DNA from: Candidatus Acidiferrales bacterium
GTDB taxonomy: Bacteria > Acidobacteriota > Terriglobia > Acidoferrales > UBA7541
Direction: 5' to 3'
Assembly (NCBI GenBank): GCA_030043155.1
Contig: JASHYE010000175.1
Coordinates: forward strand, 1-9,425
DNA length: 9,425 nt
A model generated the notes under the pieces. That model was not told the DNA's origin. It searched no databases and worked only from the letters and a program-made list of their open reading frames with translations. Made by a program: the position numbers and the translations under genes. Shown here piece after piece: positions 1 through 7,047 of this stretch (positions within the stretch are counted from its first letter, which is position 1; the number at the start of each line of letters is the position of its first letter).

Positions 1-523
1 ACTTGCGAATTTCTTCGGGTGTGCCGGTTTTTGGGCCTCGTCCCTCGAGGGGACGTACTGCCGTCAAAATGCGCGGGCCGGGAATCTCACCGCGAGCGAT
101 TGCGTCGCGCAACCCCACATCGGCAGGCGCGCCGACACTTTGAATGGTTGTGAATCCAGATCTGAGCGTGGCCCACGCATTAGCCGCCATAGCCAGAAAC
201 GCATGCTCTGGCGCCTCGTTTTTGCCGATGCCGTCGCCCGCGAGCCTGCCATCTTCGCCGAAGTGCCAGCTAATGTGCTCGTGGCAATCAATCCAGCCGG
301 GCAATACTGTCAAGCCGCGAAGATCATAGGTAACGGGTCCAGCTTTAGGGTCGATGCGAATAATTTTGGAGTTCTGGATGACGATGCGGGTGTTATGCAG
401 GACGTGTCCGCGGCCGTCGATGACCGTGCTGGCGGCGATGACCATGGGTTTTTCTTGCGCATGTGCAGCCCCAGCGAGAGACAAGGCACACAGAATTACA
501 GCGGCAAGCCGCGCGATTCGCAT
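1..523 (-). CDS. Secreted imidazolonepropionase-like amidohydrolase, N-terminal part (truncated by window edge)
   Basis: Seen: an open frame runs on the minus strand from ATG at 523 to the left edge, giving 174 codons with no stop. Residues 1-22 form a Sec signal peptide: Arg at 2 and 5, a hydrophobic core, and an A-H-A site before Gln23, so the enzyme is probably exported. A small N-terminal beta domain follows (about 26-73), then LPGWIDCHEH at 74-83 containing the metal-binding HxH pair (His81, His83) that opens the amidohydrolase TIM barrel. SGFTTIQSVG (122-131) and the GEIPGPRIL segment (145-153) are typical of the imidazolonepropionase-related group (COG1228), which includes exported Xaa-Pro/X-His dipeptidase-like enzymes. 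Substrate cannot be told from this half; the later metal His and Asp lie outside the window. The start is chosen because it gives a complete signal peptide, with a weak GGGGTG ribosome site 7 nt upstream; GTG or TTG codons further upstream are in frame but unlikely. Transcribed divergently from the PilZ gene. Confidence 0.9.
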   Translation of the reverse strand, partial: MRIARLAAVILCALSLAGAAHAQEKPMVIAASTVIDGRGHVLHNTRIVIQNSKIIRIDPKAGPVTYDLRGLTVLPGWIDCHEHISWHFGEDGRLAGDGIGKNEAPEHAFLAMAANAWATLRSGFTTIQSVGAPADVGLRDAIARGEIPGPRILTAVRPLEGRGPKTGTPEEIRK

Positions 524-548
524 CCTGTCACACCCCAAGAAAACGGGT

Positions 549-576
549 GTTATCACGGCGGGCGCGACTGAGTCAA
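549..576 (-). promoter_or_regulatory. Candidate sigma70-type promoter for the amidohydrolase gene
   Basis: On the minus strand, TTGACT (complement of 571-576, 5 of 6 matches to the -35 consensus) is followed after 16 bases by GATAAC (complement of 549-554, 4 of 6 matches to the -10). The predicted transcript start is near 542, leaving a leader of about 19 nt that carries the GGGGTG ribosome site. Position and spacing fit well. The match alone does not prove use. Confidence 0.45.
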
Positions 577-690
577 CCGAGAAGAAGCTCCGGGAGTCGG
601 GCAAGCTTGCGCACTCGATGAAGGACAGCGTAACCGATTCGCACATAGTCTCACGTTTAGATAACTCCTGAGCCGTATTCATGTTAGCGT

Positions 691-699
691 TGATACAAT
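691..699 (+). promoter_or_regulatory. Candidate extended -10 promoter for the PilZ gene
   Basis: TGATACAAT has the TGn extension followed by TACAAT (5 of 6 matches to TATAAT). No -35 box is seen at the right distance, which an extended -10 can tolerate. The predicted start of transcription is near 706, directly before the GGGGGAG ribosome site at 707-713. If correct, the ATG at 681 would lie outside the mRNA. Confidence 0.4.
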
Positions 700-706
700 T
701 GCCTTC

Positions 707-713
707 GGGGGAG
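707..713 (+). promoter_or_regulatory. Shine-Dalgarno site deciding the PilZ protein start
   Basis: GGGGGAG lies 9 bases before an in-frame GTG at 723. The alternative ATG at 681 has no purine-rich ribosome site upstream (the preceding bases are pyrimidine-mixed). This favours GTG 723. Confidence 0.5.
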
Positions 714-722
714 ACGAAGCAG

Positions 723-3512
723 GTGTCAGAGTCGTTGCCATCGAACGATCCCGGCGTCCAAAAGCGGCGAAGCACGCGCATTGCGCAATCCGTGCCCATC
801 ACGGTGAGCGGCGTCGACGCGCTCGGACAGGCTTTCAAGGAACGAACATCCACTGTTTCGGTGAACTGCCACGGGTGTAAGTACCAATCAAAACATTACG
901 TTCCGAAGACCGCCGTGGTGACAATTGAGATCGCGCGCTCGGAATCCGATGCGCCTGCGCGAGTCGTGGAAGGGCGCGTGGCGTGGGTACAGCGGCCGCG
1001 GACCGTCAGAGAGCTCTTTCAGATTGGCGTTGAGTTCACCATTCCTGGGAACGTGTGGGGCATTGCATTTCCCCCAGCAGATTGGTTCCCACTGCCGAAC
1101 GAAGCGGCGGAGCAATCGATAGAGGTTCCTGTACCGCCCGCCAGCGAATCGCCCGCAGAAAAGAAAGTGGAAGAAGTTGCAGCCGCTCCAGCTCCAGAGA
1201 AAAAGGACATCGGGCCGACGCGAACTGTAACGGAGAAGGTTCCGGCGCCGGCCCCAGCGAGCGAAAGCAAGGTTCGCGTACTGCCGACGCCGCCACCAGC
1301 TACGCACGCGGCTCCGTCCGCCCACGAAACGATGTCCGCTGCCAGGCAGATGGCGCGATTGCTTGCGGAAGCGAAGCAGCATTTGAGAAGGACGATGCAG
1401 AGCGGAGCGGCGGAAGCCGTAGCGCAAGAAGTTCGGACGGCGCGGGAAAGCGTAACGCAGCAGATTCAGACCTCAGTGAATGCTGCGGTAGAAGAGTCCG
1501 TCGCGAAGACTGCGGAGAGGTCGGTGCAGGCCGCGGTGCAGAGCGCAGTGGAGAATTCGCTGCACCAACTGGTAGAACGGGCGACGCAGCAGGTGGTACA
1601 GAACGCACTGGCGGCATTTGAACAGGCACGCGCTGCCGCGACGCCAAAGGCTGACGAGTTGGATTCGCAAGTGCGGGCTGCGGTGGAGCGAGTAGTTGAG
1701 GATTCTGCGGCGAAGCTGGCGGAGCAGACGATCCAGCAAAGCGTTCAGCAAACCGTTGAGCAGGCCGTTAAACAATCGGTGCAGCAAGCAGTGGAGCGCG
1801 CGACAGCGAATTTGCCAACGGCTCAGGCCGCTCCTGCGGCAGTCGGCGCGTCCGAAGAAACGCTGAGGCAACTCGATGAGGCAGCCAGGGAACGACTGGC
1901 GGATTGGCGCAAGCAGATAGAAAACGCAGCGGGCGAGTTGCAGGAAAAGTCCCTCGAGCGGCTGACGAGCGAATCGGAATCCGCCAGGCAGAAGTGGCGC
2001 GCGGAACTGGATGCGGCGCTCGACGGCGCGTCTACGCAGATGACCGAGCAGTTGGCCGCGATTTCCCAGGCGGCGACAGCCAAAGCAGAGGAAGAGATTT
2101 CGGCGCGAAGAGCGTCGCTGCAAAATCTGATGAACGATGCCGCGGCCGAAGCTCAGAAGAATCTGGAAGCGCTGTGCTCGGGACTGGATGAGCGGCAGGC
2201 GCGCGTGGAAGCCGTGGCAACCAAAGCGGATGAAGCGGCGCGGCGGGCAGAGGAAACTTCGGCGCAGATCGAGGCGATGTCGAGAGCCACGTTTGACGAT
2301 GCGCAGAAGAAACTGAATGACCTCTTTGTGACCCAAGCGAGTGAGCTCGACCGGCGCGCGGATGAGTTGCTCAAGAAGAAGGCAAGCGAGCTCGAAAAGC
2401 CGATCCAGGAAATTACGGACGAGAAAATGCGCCGGGTGGCGGAACAGGTGGAACAGCAACTTGCTCCGCATTATCAACGTGCGCGGGAAGCCGGGGAGCA
2501 GCTCGCGTCAGCCGGAAAGCAGGCGCAGGACGTCATGGAAGCGTTCCGGGCGCAAATGCACGACGTCTCCGAAAAGGCTCTGGAAAGCTCAATCGAGCGC
2601 ATGAAGCAGCAAGTCGTGGAGTTGCCGACCGATTTCGAGGAAAAGTGCCGCGCAGCGCTGACAAAAGTGGAGGAAGAGTTGGAAGCGAAGACGACAGATG
2701 CTTCGCACAACACGTTTGAGGCGCTTTATAAAGCTTCGGAGTGGTACCAAAAGAAGGCGCAGACGAATATGCAGTCGGCGCTCGAGAAAATGATGGAGCA
2801 GTCGTCTGGCACGATGCGAGAGCACGCGGCGGAGCTTTCGAGGATGTTCGCGTCAGAGCTGGATCACTGCAGCCGGAGCTACGTGGAGCACGCGCAAGGG
2901 TTGATCGAGGAAAGCGCGAAGGAAGTGAAAGAGCGGACGCGGGAGCAACTGACATTAACGGCGCAGACGACGGCGGCGAGCGCGATCGACGAACTGGGGA
3001 GAATTGCGCAGGACAGCTTGATGCAATTTGAGCAAATCGCGAACACCTCCGCGGAGCAAGCGCGCGAGGGCGTCAGCCGGAAATCACAAGAAGCGATGGA
3101 CGAGTTCAACCACATGCTGGAGCGGCGGCTTGAGGAGAGCGCAGCAGAAGTGAAGAAGTCTCTGCAGGAACAGCTCAGGCCTCTTGTGGAAGAGTTTCAC
3201 ACCAAGCGCGATGCCGAACAAGATGCGTGGATCGAGCGGATGAAAGTGACCGTCGAAAAATCGATTGACCAGTACAAAGAACGGCTGGAGAACGCTTCCA
3301 ATTCGTGGCTGCTGGCTTCGGCGACCACGCTGGGGCAGCATTCAAAAGGCGTGCTGGATACGCTTTCCCATGCCGCCGAAGAGCGGCTGCGAAATACGTG
3401 TGCGGACGTTTTTGCCAATCTTGGCGACACGCTGCGCGACCGACTGCTGGGAATTTCTTCGGATGTGAGCACCGAAAAGCCTTCGGACAAGAAGCCTCCT
3501 GAGAAGAAGTAA
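723..3512 (+). CDS. PilZ-domain protein with long coiled-coil region
   Basis: Numbered from GTG 723 (929 residues; ATG 681 would add 14). Residues 14-123 look like a PilZ domain, a c-di-GMP receptor fold: the first binding motif RxxxR is present (Arg15, Arg19), but the second, normally (D/N)xSxxG, reads SVNCHG (46-51). A Cys pair, CHGC (Cys49, Cys52), sits in this loop. Residues 124-201 are a Pro/Ala-rich, probably disordered linker. From about 203 to 900 the protein is almost all Ala, Glu, Gln, Lys and Arg with heptad-like spacing, so a long coiled coil is expected. Repeated Gln/Val-rich blocks lie at 252-288 and 317-361. The C-terminus has a conserved-looking helical segment (857-912) and a basic KPSDKKPPEKK tail. 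There is no membrane segment or signal peptide, so it is cytoplasmic. Function unknown; a scaffold or filament role controlled by the PilZ head is my inference. No obvious terminator follows. Confidence 0.85.
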   Translation: MSESLPSNDPGVQKRRSTRIAQSVPITVSGVDALGQAFKERTSTVSVNCHGCKYQSKHYVPKTAVVTIEIARSESDAPARVVEGRVAWVQRPRTVRELFQIGVEFTIPGNVWGIAFPPADWFPLPNEAAEQSIEVPVPPASESPAEKKVEEVAAAPAPEKKDIGPTRTVTEKVPAPAPASESKVRVLPTPPPATHAAPSAHETMSAARQMARLLAEAKQHLRRTMQSGAAEAVAQEVRTARESVTQQIQTSVNAAVEESVAKTAERSVQAAVQSAVENSLHQLVERATQQVVQNALAAFEQARAAATPKADELDSQVRAAVERVVEDSAAKLAEQTIQQSVQQTVEQAVKQSVQQAVERATANLPTAQAAPAAVGASEETLRQLDEAARERLADWRKQIENAAGELQEKSLERLTSESESARQKWRAELDAALDGASTQMTEQLAAISQAATAKAEEEISARRASLQNLMNDAAAEAQKNLEALCSGLDERQARVEAVATKADEAARRAEETSAQIEAMSRATFDDAQKKLNDLFVTQASELDRRADELLKKKASELEKPIQEITDEKMRRVAEQVEQQLAPHYQRAREAGEQLASAGKQAQDVMEAFRAQMHDVSEKALESSIERMKQQVVELPTDFEEKCRAALTKVEEELEAKTTDASHNTFEALYKASEWYQKKAQTNMQSALEKMMEQSSGTMREHAAELSRMFASELDHCSRSYVEHAQGLIEESAKEVKERTREQLTLTAQTTAASAIDELGRIAQDSLMQFEQIANTSAEQAREGVSRKSQEAMDEFNHMLERRLEESAAEVKKSLQEQLRPLVEEFHTKRDAEQDAWIERMKVTVEKSIDQYKERLENASNSWLLASATTLGQHSKGVLDTLSHAAEERLRNTCADVFANLGDTLRDRLLGISSDVSTEKPSDKKPPEKK
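1518..1847 (+). repeat. Internal protein repeat in the coiled-coil region
   Basis: Two blocks within the PilZ protein align by eye: residues 252-288 (from VNAAVE to LVERAT) and 317-361 (from VRAAVERVVE to AVERAT), about 65 residues apart, with the second longer by 8 residues. Both contain runs of the type xQxxVQxxVExAV. The boundaries given are approximate. This looks like duplication in a coiled coil rather than a DNA repeat, since the codons differ. Confidence 0.4.
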
Positions 3513-3622
3513 GCAGACTCTCCATACAAGAATCTTCATACAACATGGCGTGAGTTACCACCGTCGCTGTGGACACATTCGCGCAGCGCTTGCCCAGCGG
3601 AGCACCGGAAACGCTATCCCGG

Positions 3623-3628
3623 TATAAT
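3623..3628 (+). promoter_or_regulatory. Perfect -10 box giving a probable leaderless transcript
   Basis: TATAAT lies with six bases (GTGGGG) between it and ATG 3635. If it occupies -12 to -7, the first transcribed base is exactly the A of that ATG. No good -35 is seen 16-18 bases upstream (the region reads GGAGCACC), and TTGCCC at 3590-3595 is too far. The placement is that of leaderless genes, and no spaced Shine-Dalgarno site precedes this ATG. Confidence 0.55.
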
Positions 3629-3634
3629 GTGGGG

Positions 3635-4309
3635 ATGGCTAATCGCGCGTATGCGAGCATTTGGGTCAGGAATTTTTCCGAAGAGACGCTCGTCCAACAG
3701 TGGCGCGCGTTTCTGGAGACAGTTCCCTTCTCGAAGGAGCGCACAGGATTTACAGAATTGGTGATTCGCGCCGTCGATGCGATGGAGGCGCCGATTCTCG
3801 AGCAGGATTTGCGCTCGGGCGAATACGGTGCGGACGTTCTGGCTGAGCTGGCGAGAGAGCACGCGCATACGGATTGCGCCTATGAAACACAGGCGTTCTG
3901 GGATTTATGGACGTGGGGCGAATCAAACGGGCAATGGATGCTGAAGCCGCAGCCGTTAAGTATTGCGTGCTACGGCAGCGACTTCGATGACGGCGTTTGT
4001 AAGGAACAAGGGCATTTCCTGATCGAGGCAGGATTCGAGCATTTTTTCACCGGTCATGCCGGCCTGCTGGGATTTCGGCAAGAGCGCAGGGAGGGCGTGA
4101 AACATCCGGAGGAAGCTAATTTTGTTGCGGTGATGTCGCAACCGGAAAACTTGGAAGCCTATCAAGAAAAAACTCGAGAAAACATACGGAAGCTGTACAA
4201 CTGGATGCAGCAGATTGAAGGCGCAGTGCCGGTTGAGCGAGTGCAGTTGTGGTCGGAGGGAGAGGAGAATTTTGAAGCGCGAATGGAAGAGATTTTGGCG
4301 AGCCGGTAA
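3635..4309 (+). CDS. Conserved hypothetical protein, Trp-rich, probably leaderless
   Basis: 224 residues from ATG 3635. I do not recognise a named domain; the N-terminal sequence MANRAYASIWVRNF resembles, from memory, uncharacterised acidobacterial proteins. Seen: no signal peptide or membrane segment, so it is likely a cytoplasmic, acidic protein. There is an alpha/beta-looking N-terminal half with FTELVIRAVD (39-48), an aromatic centre (83-104, including YETQAFWDLWTWG), a GFEHFFTGHAGLLGF segment (133-147), and a C-terminal helix (171-195). Three cysteines occur, at 81, 112 and 122. A longer frame opens with GTG at 3569 but would translate through the TATAAT box, and its first 22 residues look non-coding, so ATG 3635 is preferred. 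The gene stands alone: 122 bases after the PilZ gene and 197 bases before the lipoprotein, with its own promoter. Function cannot be assigned. Confidence 0.8.
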   Translation: MANRAYASIWVRNFSEETLVQQWRAFLETVPFSKERTGFTELVIRAVDAMEAPILEQDLRSGEYGADVLAELAREHAHTDCAYETQAFWDLWTWGESNGQWMLKPQPLSIACYGSDFDDGVCKEQGHFLIEAGFEHFFTGHAGLLGFRQERREGVKHPEEANFVAVMSQPENLEAYQEKTRENIRKLYNWMQQIEGAVPVERVQLWSEGEENFEARMEEILASR

Positions 4310-4314
4310 CGCAG

Positions 4315-4330
4315 CAACTGTGAACAGTTG
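4315..4330. repeat. Short perfect inverted repeat after the hypothetical gene
   Basis: CAACTG, a four-base loop TGAA, then CAGTTG: a perfect 6-bp stem beginning 5 bases after the stop codon at 4307-4309. There is no T-run after it, so it is a weak candidate for a terminator. It could equally be an mRNA 3'-end stem or a protein-binding site. Confidence 0.35.
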
Positions 4331-4497
4331 AAATGCCCGTTTGCGGTGGTGAATGGCAAAGCTCACGAAACCCAGAATAACGGAATCCTTCCGTAGGAGG
4401 GTCGCGGAAGCTTAGAATTGCTCTCTCGCTCTTCGATTGCGTGGCAACGTGCGAACGGACGAGTGATGGAGATAACCCTGGCGTCCTCCATACCTTT

Positions 4498-4503
4498 AAG
4501 GAG
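4498..4503 (+). promoter_or_regulatory. Shine-Dalgarno site of the lipoprotein gene
   Basis: AAGGAG ends 3 bases before ATG 4507. The spacing is short, but the match is full. It fixes the start at 4507 rather than the in-frame upstream ATG/GTG codons near 4441, whose extra 22 residues would bury the signal peptide. Confidence 0.65.
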
Positions 4504-4506
4504 AAT

Positions 4507-5091
4507 ATGAGGCAAATTCTTGTAGCGGTGGCGTTGTGCGCAGCATTGTGTGCTGCATCGTGCGAGGATAACAGGCATCCAAACACGGGGGAGGCTGCAA
4601 AGCCAGCGGCACCCTCCCATCCGGCGGAAGTAGATACTGTGGCGCAGAAGCTCTTTGGATTGGAAACCGACGTGATGGATTACGGAGACCTGGCGAAAAA
4701 TGGAAAAGAGCAGGCCTTCATCGTAAATAAAGTGAAAATTACGCCGGAGACGATGGTTCCGGGTCTTTTAGTGACGCGGGCTGCCATCATTGAGAAGGAT
4801 GGCAAGTCTTGGAACGAGGTTTTGTTGATCGACGAGCATTTGAAGAACACCCAGGGCTTCTTGGGCGGCCAGCCGATTTCGGCGGTTGACGGCTGGCGCG
4901 TGCAGAAAGAAGAAGATCCGAAATATGGGCTGGAGATTTATGTGACGCCGCTGCACAAGCCAGCGGGAGGGTACGTGCAAACACTCGAGATTCGATGGAA
5001 TCCGCAGGCCGAGCGGTACCAGTCGCTGGACAGGAACTTCGAACATTTCCTGACCGAGGCGCCGAGCCTGGAGCCGATTGACGAGAGATAG
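4507..5091 (+). CDS. Putative lipoprotein, first gene of the ABC exporter operon
   Basis: 194 residues. The N-terminus is a short signal peptide with a hydrophobic stretch at 4-17 and a lipobox-like A-A-S-C, so Cys19 is probably lipidated; Ala at -3 instead of Leu makes the lipobox imperfect. Glu20 follows the Cys, so there is no Asp +2 inner-membrane retention signal of the enterobacterial type. Residues 20-42 are a Pro/Ala-rich tether; 43-194 form a globular domain with alternating hydrophobic strands (for example AFIVNKVKI 70-78, GLEIYVTPL 141-149, VQTLEIRW 157-164). I do not recognise the family. The stop TAG (5089-5091) directly abuts the ATG of the first ABC gene, so translation is probably coupled. 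The tight linkage suggests a periplasmic or outer-membrane partner of the exporter; this is inference. An unrelated lipoprotein that happens to share the operon is the alternative. Confidence 0.82.
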   Translation: MRQILVAVALCAALCAASCEDNRHPNTGEAAKPAAPSHPAEVDTVAQKLFGLETDVMDYGDLAKNGKEQAFIVNKVKITPETMVPGLLVTRAAIIEKDGKSWNEVLLIDEHLKNTQGFLGGQPISAVDGWRVQKEEDPKYGLEIYVTPLHKPAGGYVQTLEIRWNPQAERYQSLDRNFEHFLTEAPSLEPIDER

Positions 5092-7047
5092 ATGAGCGCA
5101 GCCGCACAAACCGTGACGGGAGTGAAAGCGAAGCAGCAGAAGCCGAAAGCCTGGCGCGAGCTGCGGCGTCTCGTTCCATACATCGGCCCGTATAAAGGCT
5201 CGACTTCGTTTGGGCTGCTCATGCTGCTTGTGATGGGCCTGATCGGAGCGTTTCCTCCACTGATCATCGGCTCGATTATGGATTGCCTGAAAGGCTCTCC
5301 ACAGCCGATGCCAAACCTGACTGAAGTTGGGCCGGCCGGCGCGATTGGATTCTGGCACTCAGTGCTGAAGCCGATTCTCGTTTTCTATGCGCCTTCGAGC
5401 CGCCACACACTTGCGATGCTATGCCTTCTACTCGTGGGTTTTGTGGTGCTGAAAGGAATTTTTTCTTTCTGGTCGCGCTGGGTGCTGATCGGAATATCGC
5501 GTGACATTGAATACGACATAAGGAACGACCTGCTGGCCCGGCTGGTGAAGATGGATCCGGAGTTCTACGTGCGCAATCGCACGGGAGAGCTGATGTCGCG
5601 CTGCACGAATGACCTGAGCGCAGTGCGCATGGTGCTTGGCCCGGGAATCATGTATAGCGCCACCACCTTGGTGGGCATGGCCGTGGCGATTGCGGTGATG
5701 GTGAAGATTTCGCCCGTCCTGACGCTGGAGGTTCTGATTCCAGTGCCATTCGTTTTCATCACGGTGCGATATTTCGGAACCGTCATTCACGACTTGCAGG
5801 CGAAGATTCAGGCGATGCTGGCGACTCTCTCCGCGAAGGCACAGGAGAACCTAGCAGGAGTTCGCGTGGTGCGCGCGTACGGGCAGGAACAAGCCGAGAT
5901 GCGCTCGTTCGACGAATCGAACCGCGAGTATGTGGGGCAGAACATTCGCATGATCCGGGCGTGGAGTTTGTTTTTCCCGGCGCTGCAAATGATTATCGGA
6001 TTTTCGATTCTCTTTGTGCTGTGGGAAGGCAGCCGGATGGTGGTTCAGGACCGGATGTCGCTGGGAGCGCTGATCGCGTTTTACACATTTGTGGGGCAGC
6101 TTGTGTTTCCGATGATTGCACTGGGGTTTGTGACGAATATTTTCCAGCGCGGCGCGGCGTCAATGGGCCGGCTGAATTACATTCTGGACGCGGCGCCGGT
6201 AATCAGCGATGCAGACGCACATAAAACCGATGGTATTCGAGGTGAAATTGAGTTCCGTAATTTGACGTTCACGTATCCGACCACGCGCAGTGGGAATGGA
6301 ACGCAGGCGGCGAATCGGGCGAATGACCCAAAAAACGCGGCAACGAATGAGCCTGTACTGAAGAACATCAGTTTGCAGATTCCAGCAGGCTCGACAGTGG
6401 CGATAGTCGGCCCAACGGGAAGCGGAAAAACCACGCTGGCGGGATTGATCGCCCGGCTTTGGGAAGCCCCGCCGGACAGTCTTTTCATCGACGGCAAATC
6501 GATCCGGCAGTGGCCTCTCGATGAATTGCGGCGCGCGATTGGATTCGTGCCTCAGGATGCGTTTCTGTTCAGCGATACTCTTCGAGAGAATATTTCCTTT
6601 GGCGTGGACGACGCGTCGATGGATGCGATCGAGGATGCGTCGCACGTAGCGAACATCGCAGGCGATATTTCCGATTTCCCGGGAAGGTACGAGACGATTG
6701 TCGGGGAGCGTGGAATCACGCTTTCGGGCGGCCAGAAACAGCGCACGACACTGGCCCGCGCGATAATTCGCGATCCAAGAATCCTAATTCTGGATGACGC
6801 CTTTTCGAGCGTGGATACGGACACGGAAGAGAAAATCCTCCAAGGCTTGGAGGATGTCTTTAAGCAGCGAACAACGATTTTGATTTCGCATCGCTGTTCG
6901 ACGGTTCGAGACGCTGATCAGATTGTCGTGCTACGCGACGGAGAAATTATCGAGAAAGGGACGCACGAAGAACTGATCGGGCGCGGCGGGTATTACGCCG
7001 AGCTGTACCAAAAGCAACTACTCGAAGAAGAGCTGGCCAGAGAATGA
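5092..7047 (+). CDS. Half ABC exporter with degenerate catalytic site (MdlA/YheI/TM287-like)
   Basis: 651 residues, a usual length for a type IV (MsbA-like) half transporter. Six membrane segments are seen at about 38-64, 105-130, 186-206, 208-226, 290-312 and 323-346. The nucleotide-binding domain has A-loop Tyr395, Walker A GPTGSGKT (440-447, Lys446), Q-loop Gln488, canonical LSGGQ (544-548), Walker B ILILD (564-568) and H-loop His600. The residue after Walker B is Asp569, not the catalytic Glu, so this subunit contributes the weak hydrolysis site of a heterodimer. An unusual Asn/Gly/Ala-rich insert of roughly 20 residues (397-419) lies between the A-loop strand and the next strand. Family knowledge: such proteins export drugs, lipids or peptides using ATP; the substrate cannot be read from sequence. 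It follows the lipoprotein with no gap and overlaps the second ABC gene by 4 bases (ATGA), so the two are almost surely made together. Confidence 0.96.
   Translation: MSAAAQTVTGVKAKQQKPKAWRELRRLVPYIGPYKGSTSFGLLMLLVMGLIGAFPPLIIGSIMDCLKGSPQPMPNLTEVGPAGAIGFWHSVLKPILVFYAPSSRHTLAMLCLLLVGFVVLKGIFSFWSRWVLIGISRDIEYDIRNDLLARLVKMDPEFYVRNRTGELMSRCTNDLSAVRMVLGPGIMYSATTLVGMAVAIAVMVKISPVLTLEVLIPVPFVFITVRYFGTVIHDLQAKIQAMLATLSAKAQENLAGVRVVRAYGQEQAEMRSFDESNREYVGQNIRMIRAWSLFFPALQMIIGFSILFVLWEGSRMVVQDRMSLGALIAFYTFVGQLVFPMIALGFVTNIFQRGAASMGRLNYILDAAPVISDADAHKTDGIRGEIEFRNLTFTYPTTRSGNGTQAANRANDPKNAATNEPVLKNISLQIPAGSTVAIVGPTGSGKTTLAGLIARLWEAPPDSLFIDGKSIRQWPLDELRRAIGFVPQDAFLFSDTLRENISFGVDDASMDAIEDASHVANIAGDISDFPGRYETIVGERGITLSGGQKQRTTLARAIIRDPRILILDDAFSSVDTDTEEKILQGLEDVFKQRTTILISHRCSTVRDADQIVVLRDGEIIEKGTHEELIGRGGYYAELYQKQLLEEELARE

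Noticed and set aside
140..671. Plus-strand open frames at the left end
   Set aside because: They are mostly antisense to the amidohydrolase, whose signal peptide and HxH motif are convincing, and they show no domain of their own.
1473..2477. Long minus-strand open frame (334 codons) inside the PilZ protein gene
   Set aside because: It is antisense to a clear plus-strand coiled-coil gene. The product is Leu/Arg/His-rich, as expected from reading GC-rich Ala/Glu/Gln codons backwards, and it has no domain.
3523..3543. Direct repeat CATACAA twice, 14 bases apart, after the PilZ gene
   Set aside because: It has only 7 bp and two copies in AT-richer intergenic DNA, so chance is likely.
3569..3634. 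GTG 3569 start for the 224-residue protein
   Set aside because: It would add 22 non-conserved-looking residues translated across the TATAAT promoter box.
4381..4393. Inverted repeat CGGAA-TCC-TTCCG
   Set aside because: The stem has five base pairs with a three-base loop and no T-run or other context.
4389..4418. TAGAAT at 4413-4418 as a promoter for the lipoprotein operon
   Set aside because: The -35 candidate TTCCGT matches only two consensus positions, which is too weak to report as a feature.
4441..4506. ATG 4441 start for the lipoprotein
   Set aside because: The extra residues would precede the signal peptide, and ATG 4507 has an AAGGAG ribosome site.
4465..4510. Tiny open frame (ATG 4465 to TGA 4508-4510) overlapping the lipoprotein start, a possible leader peptide
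   Set aside because: It is about 14 codons, has no clear ribosome site, and shows no attenuator structure; it is likely chance.
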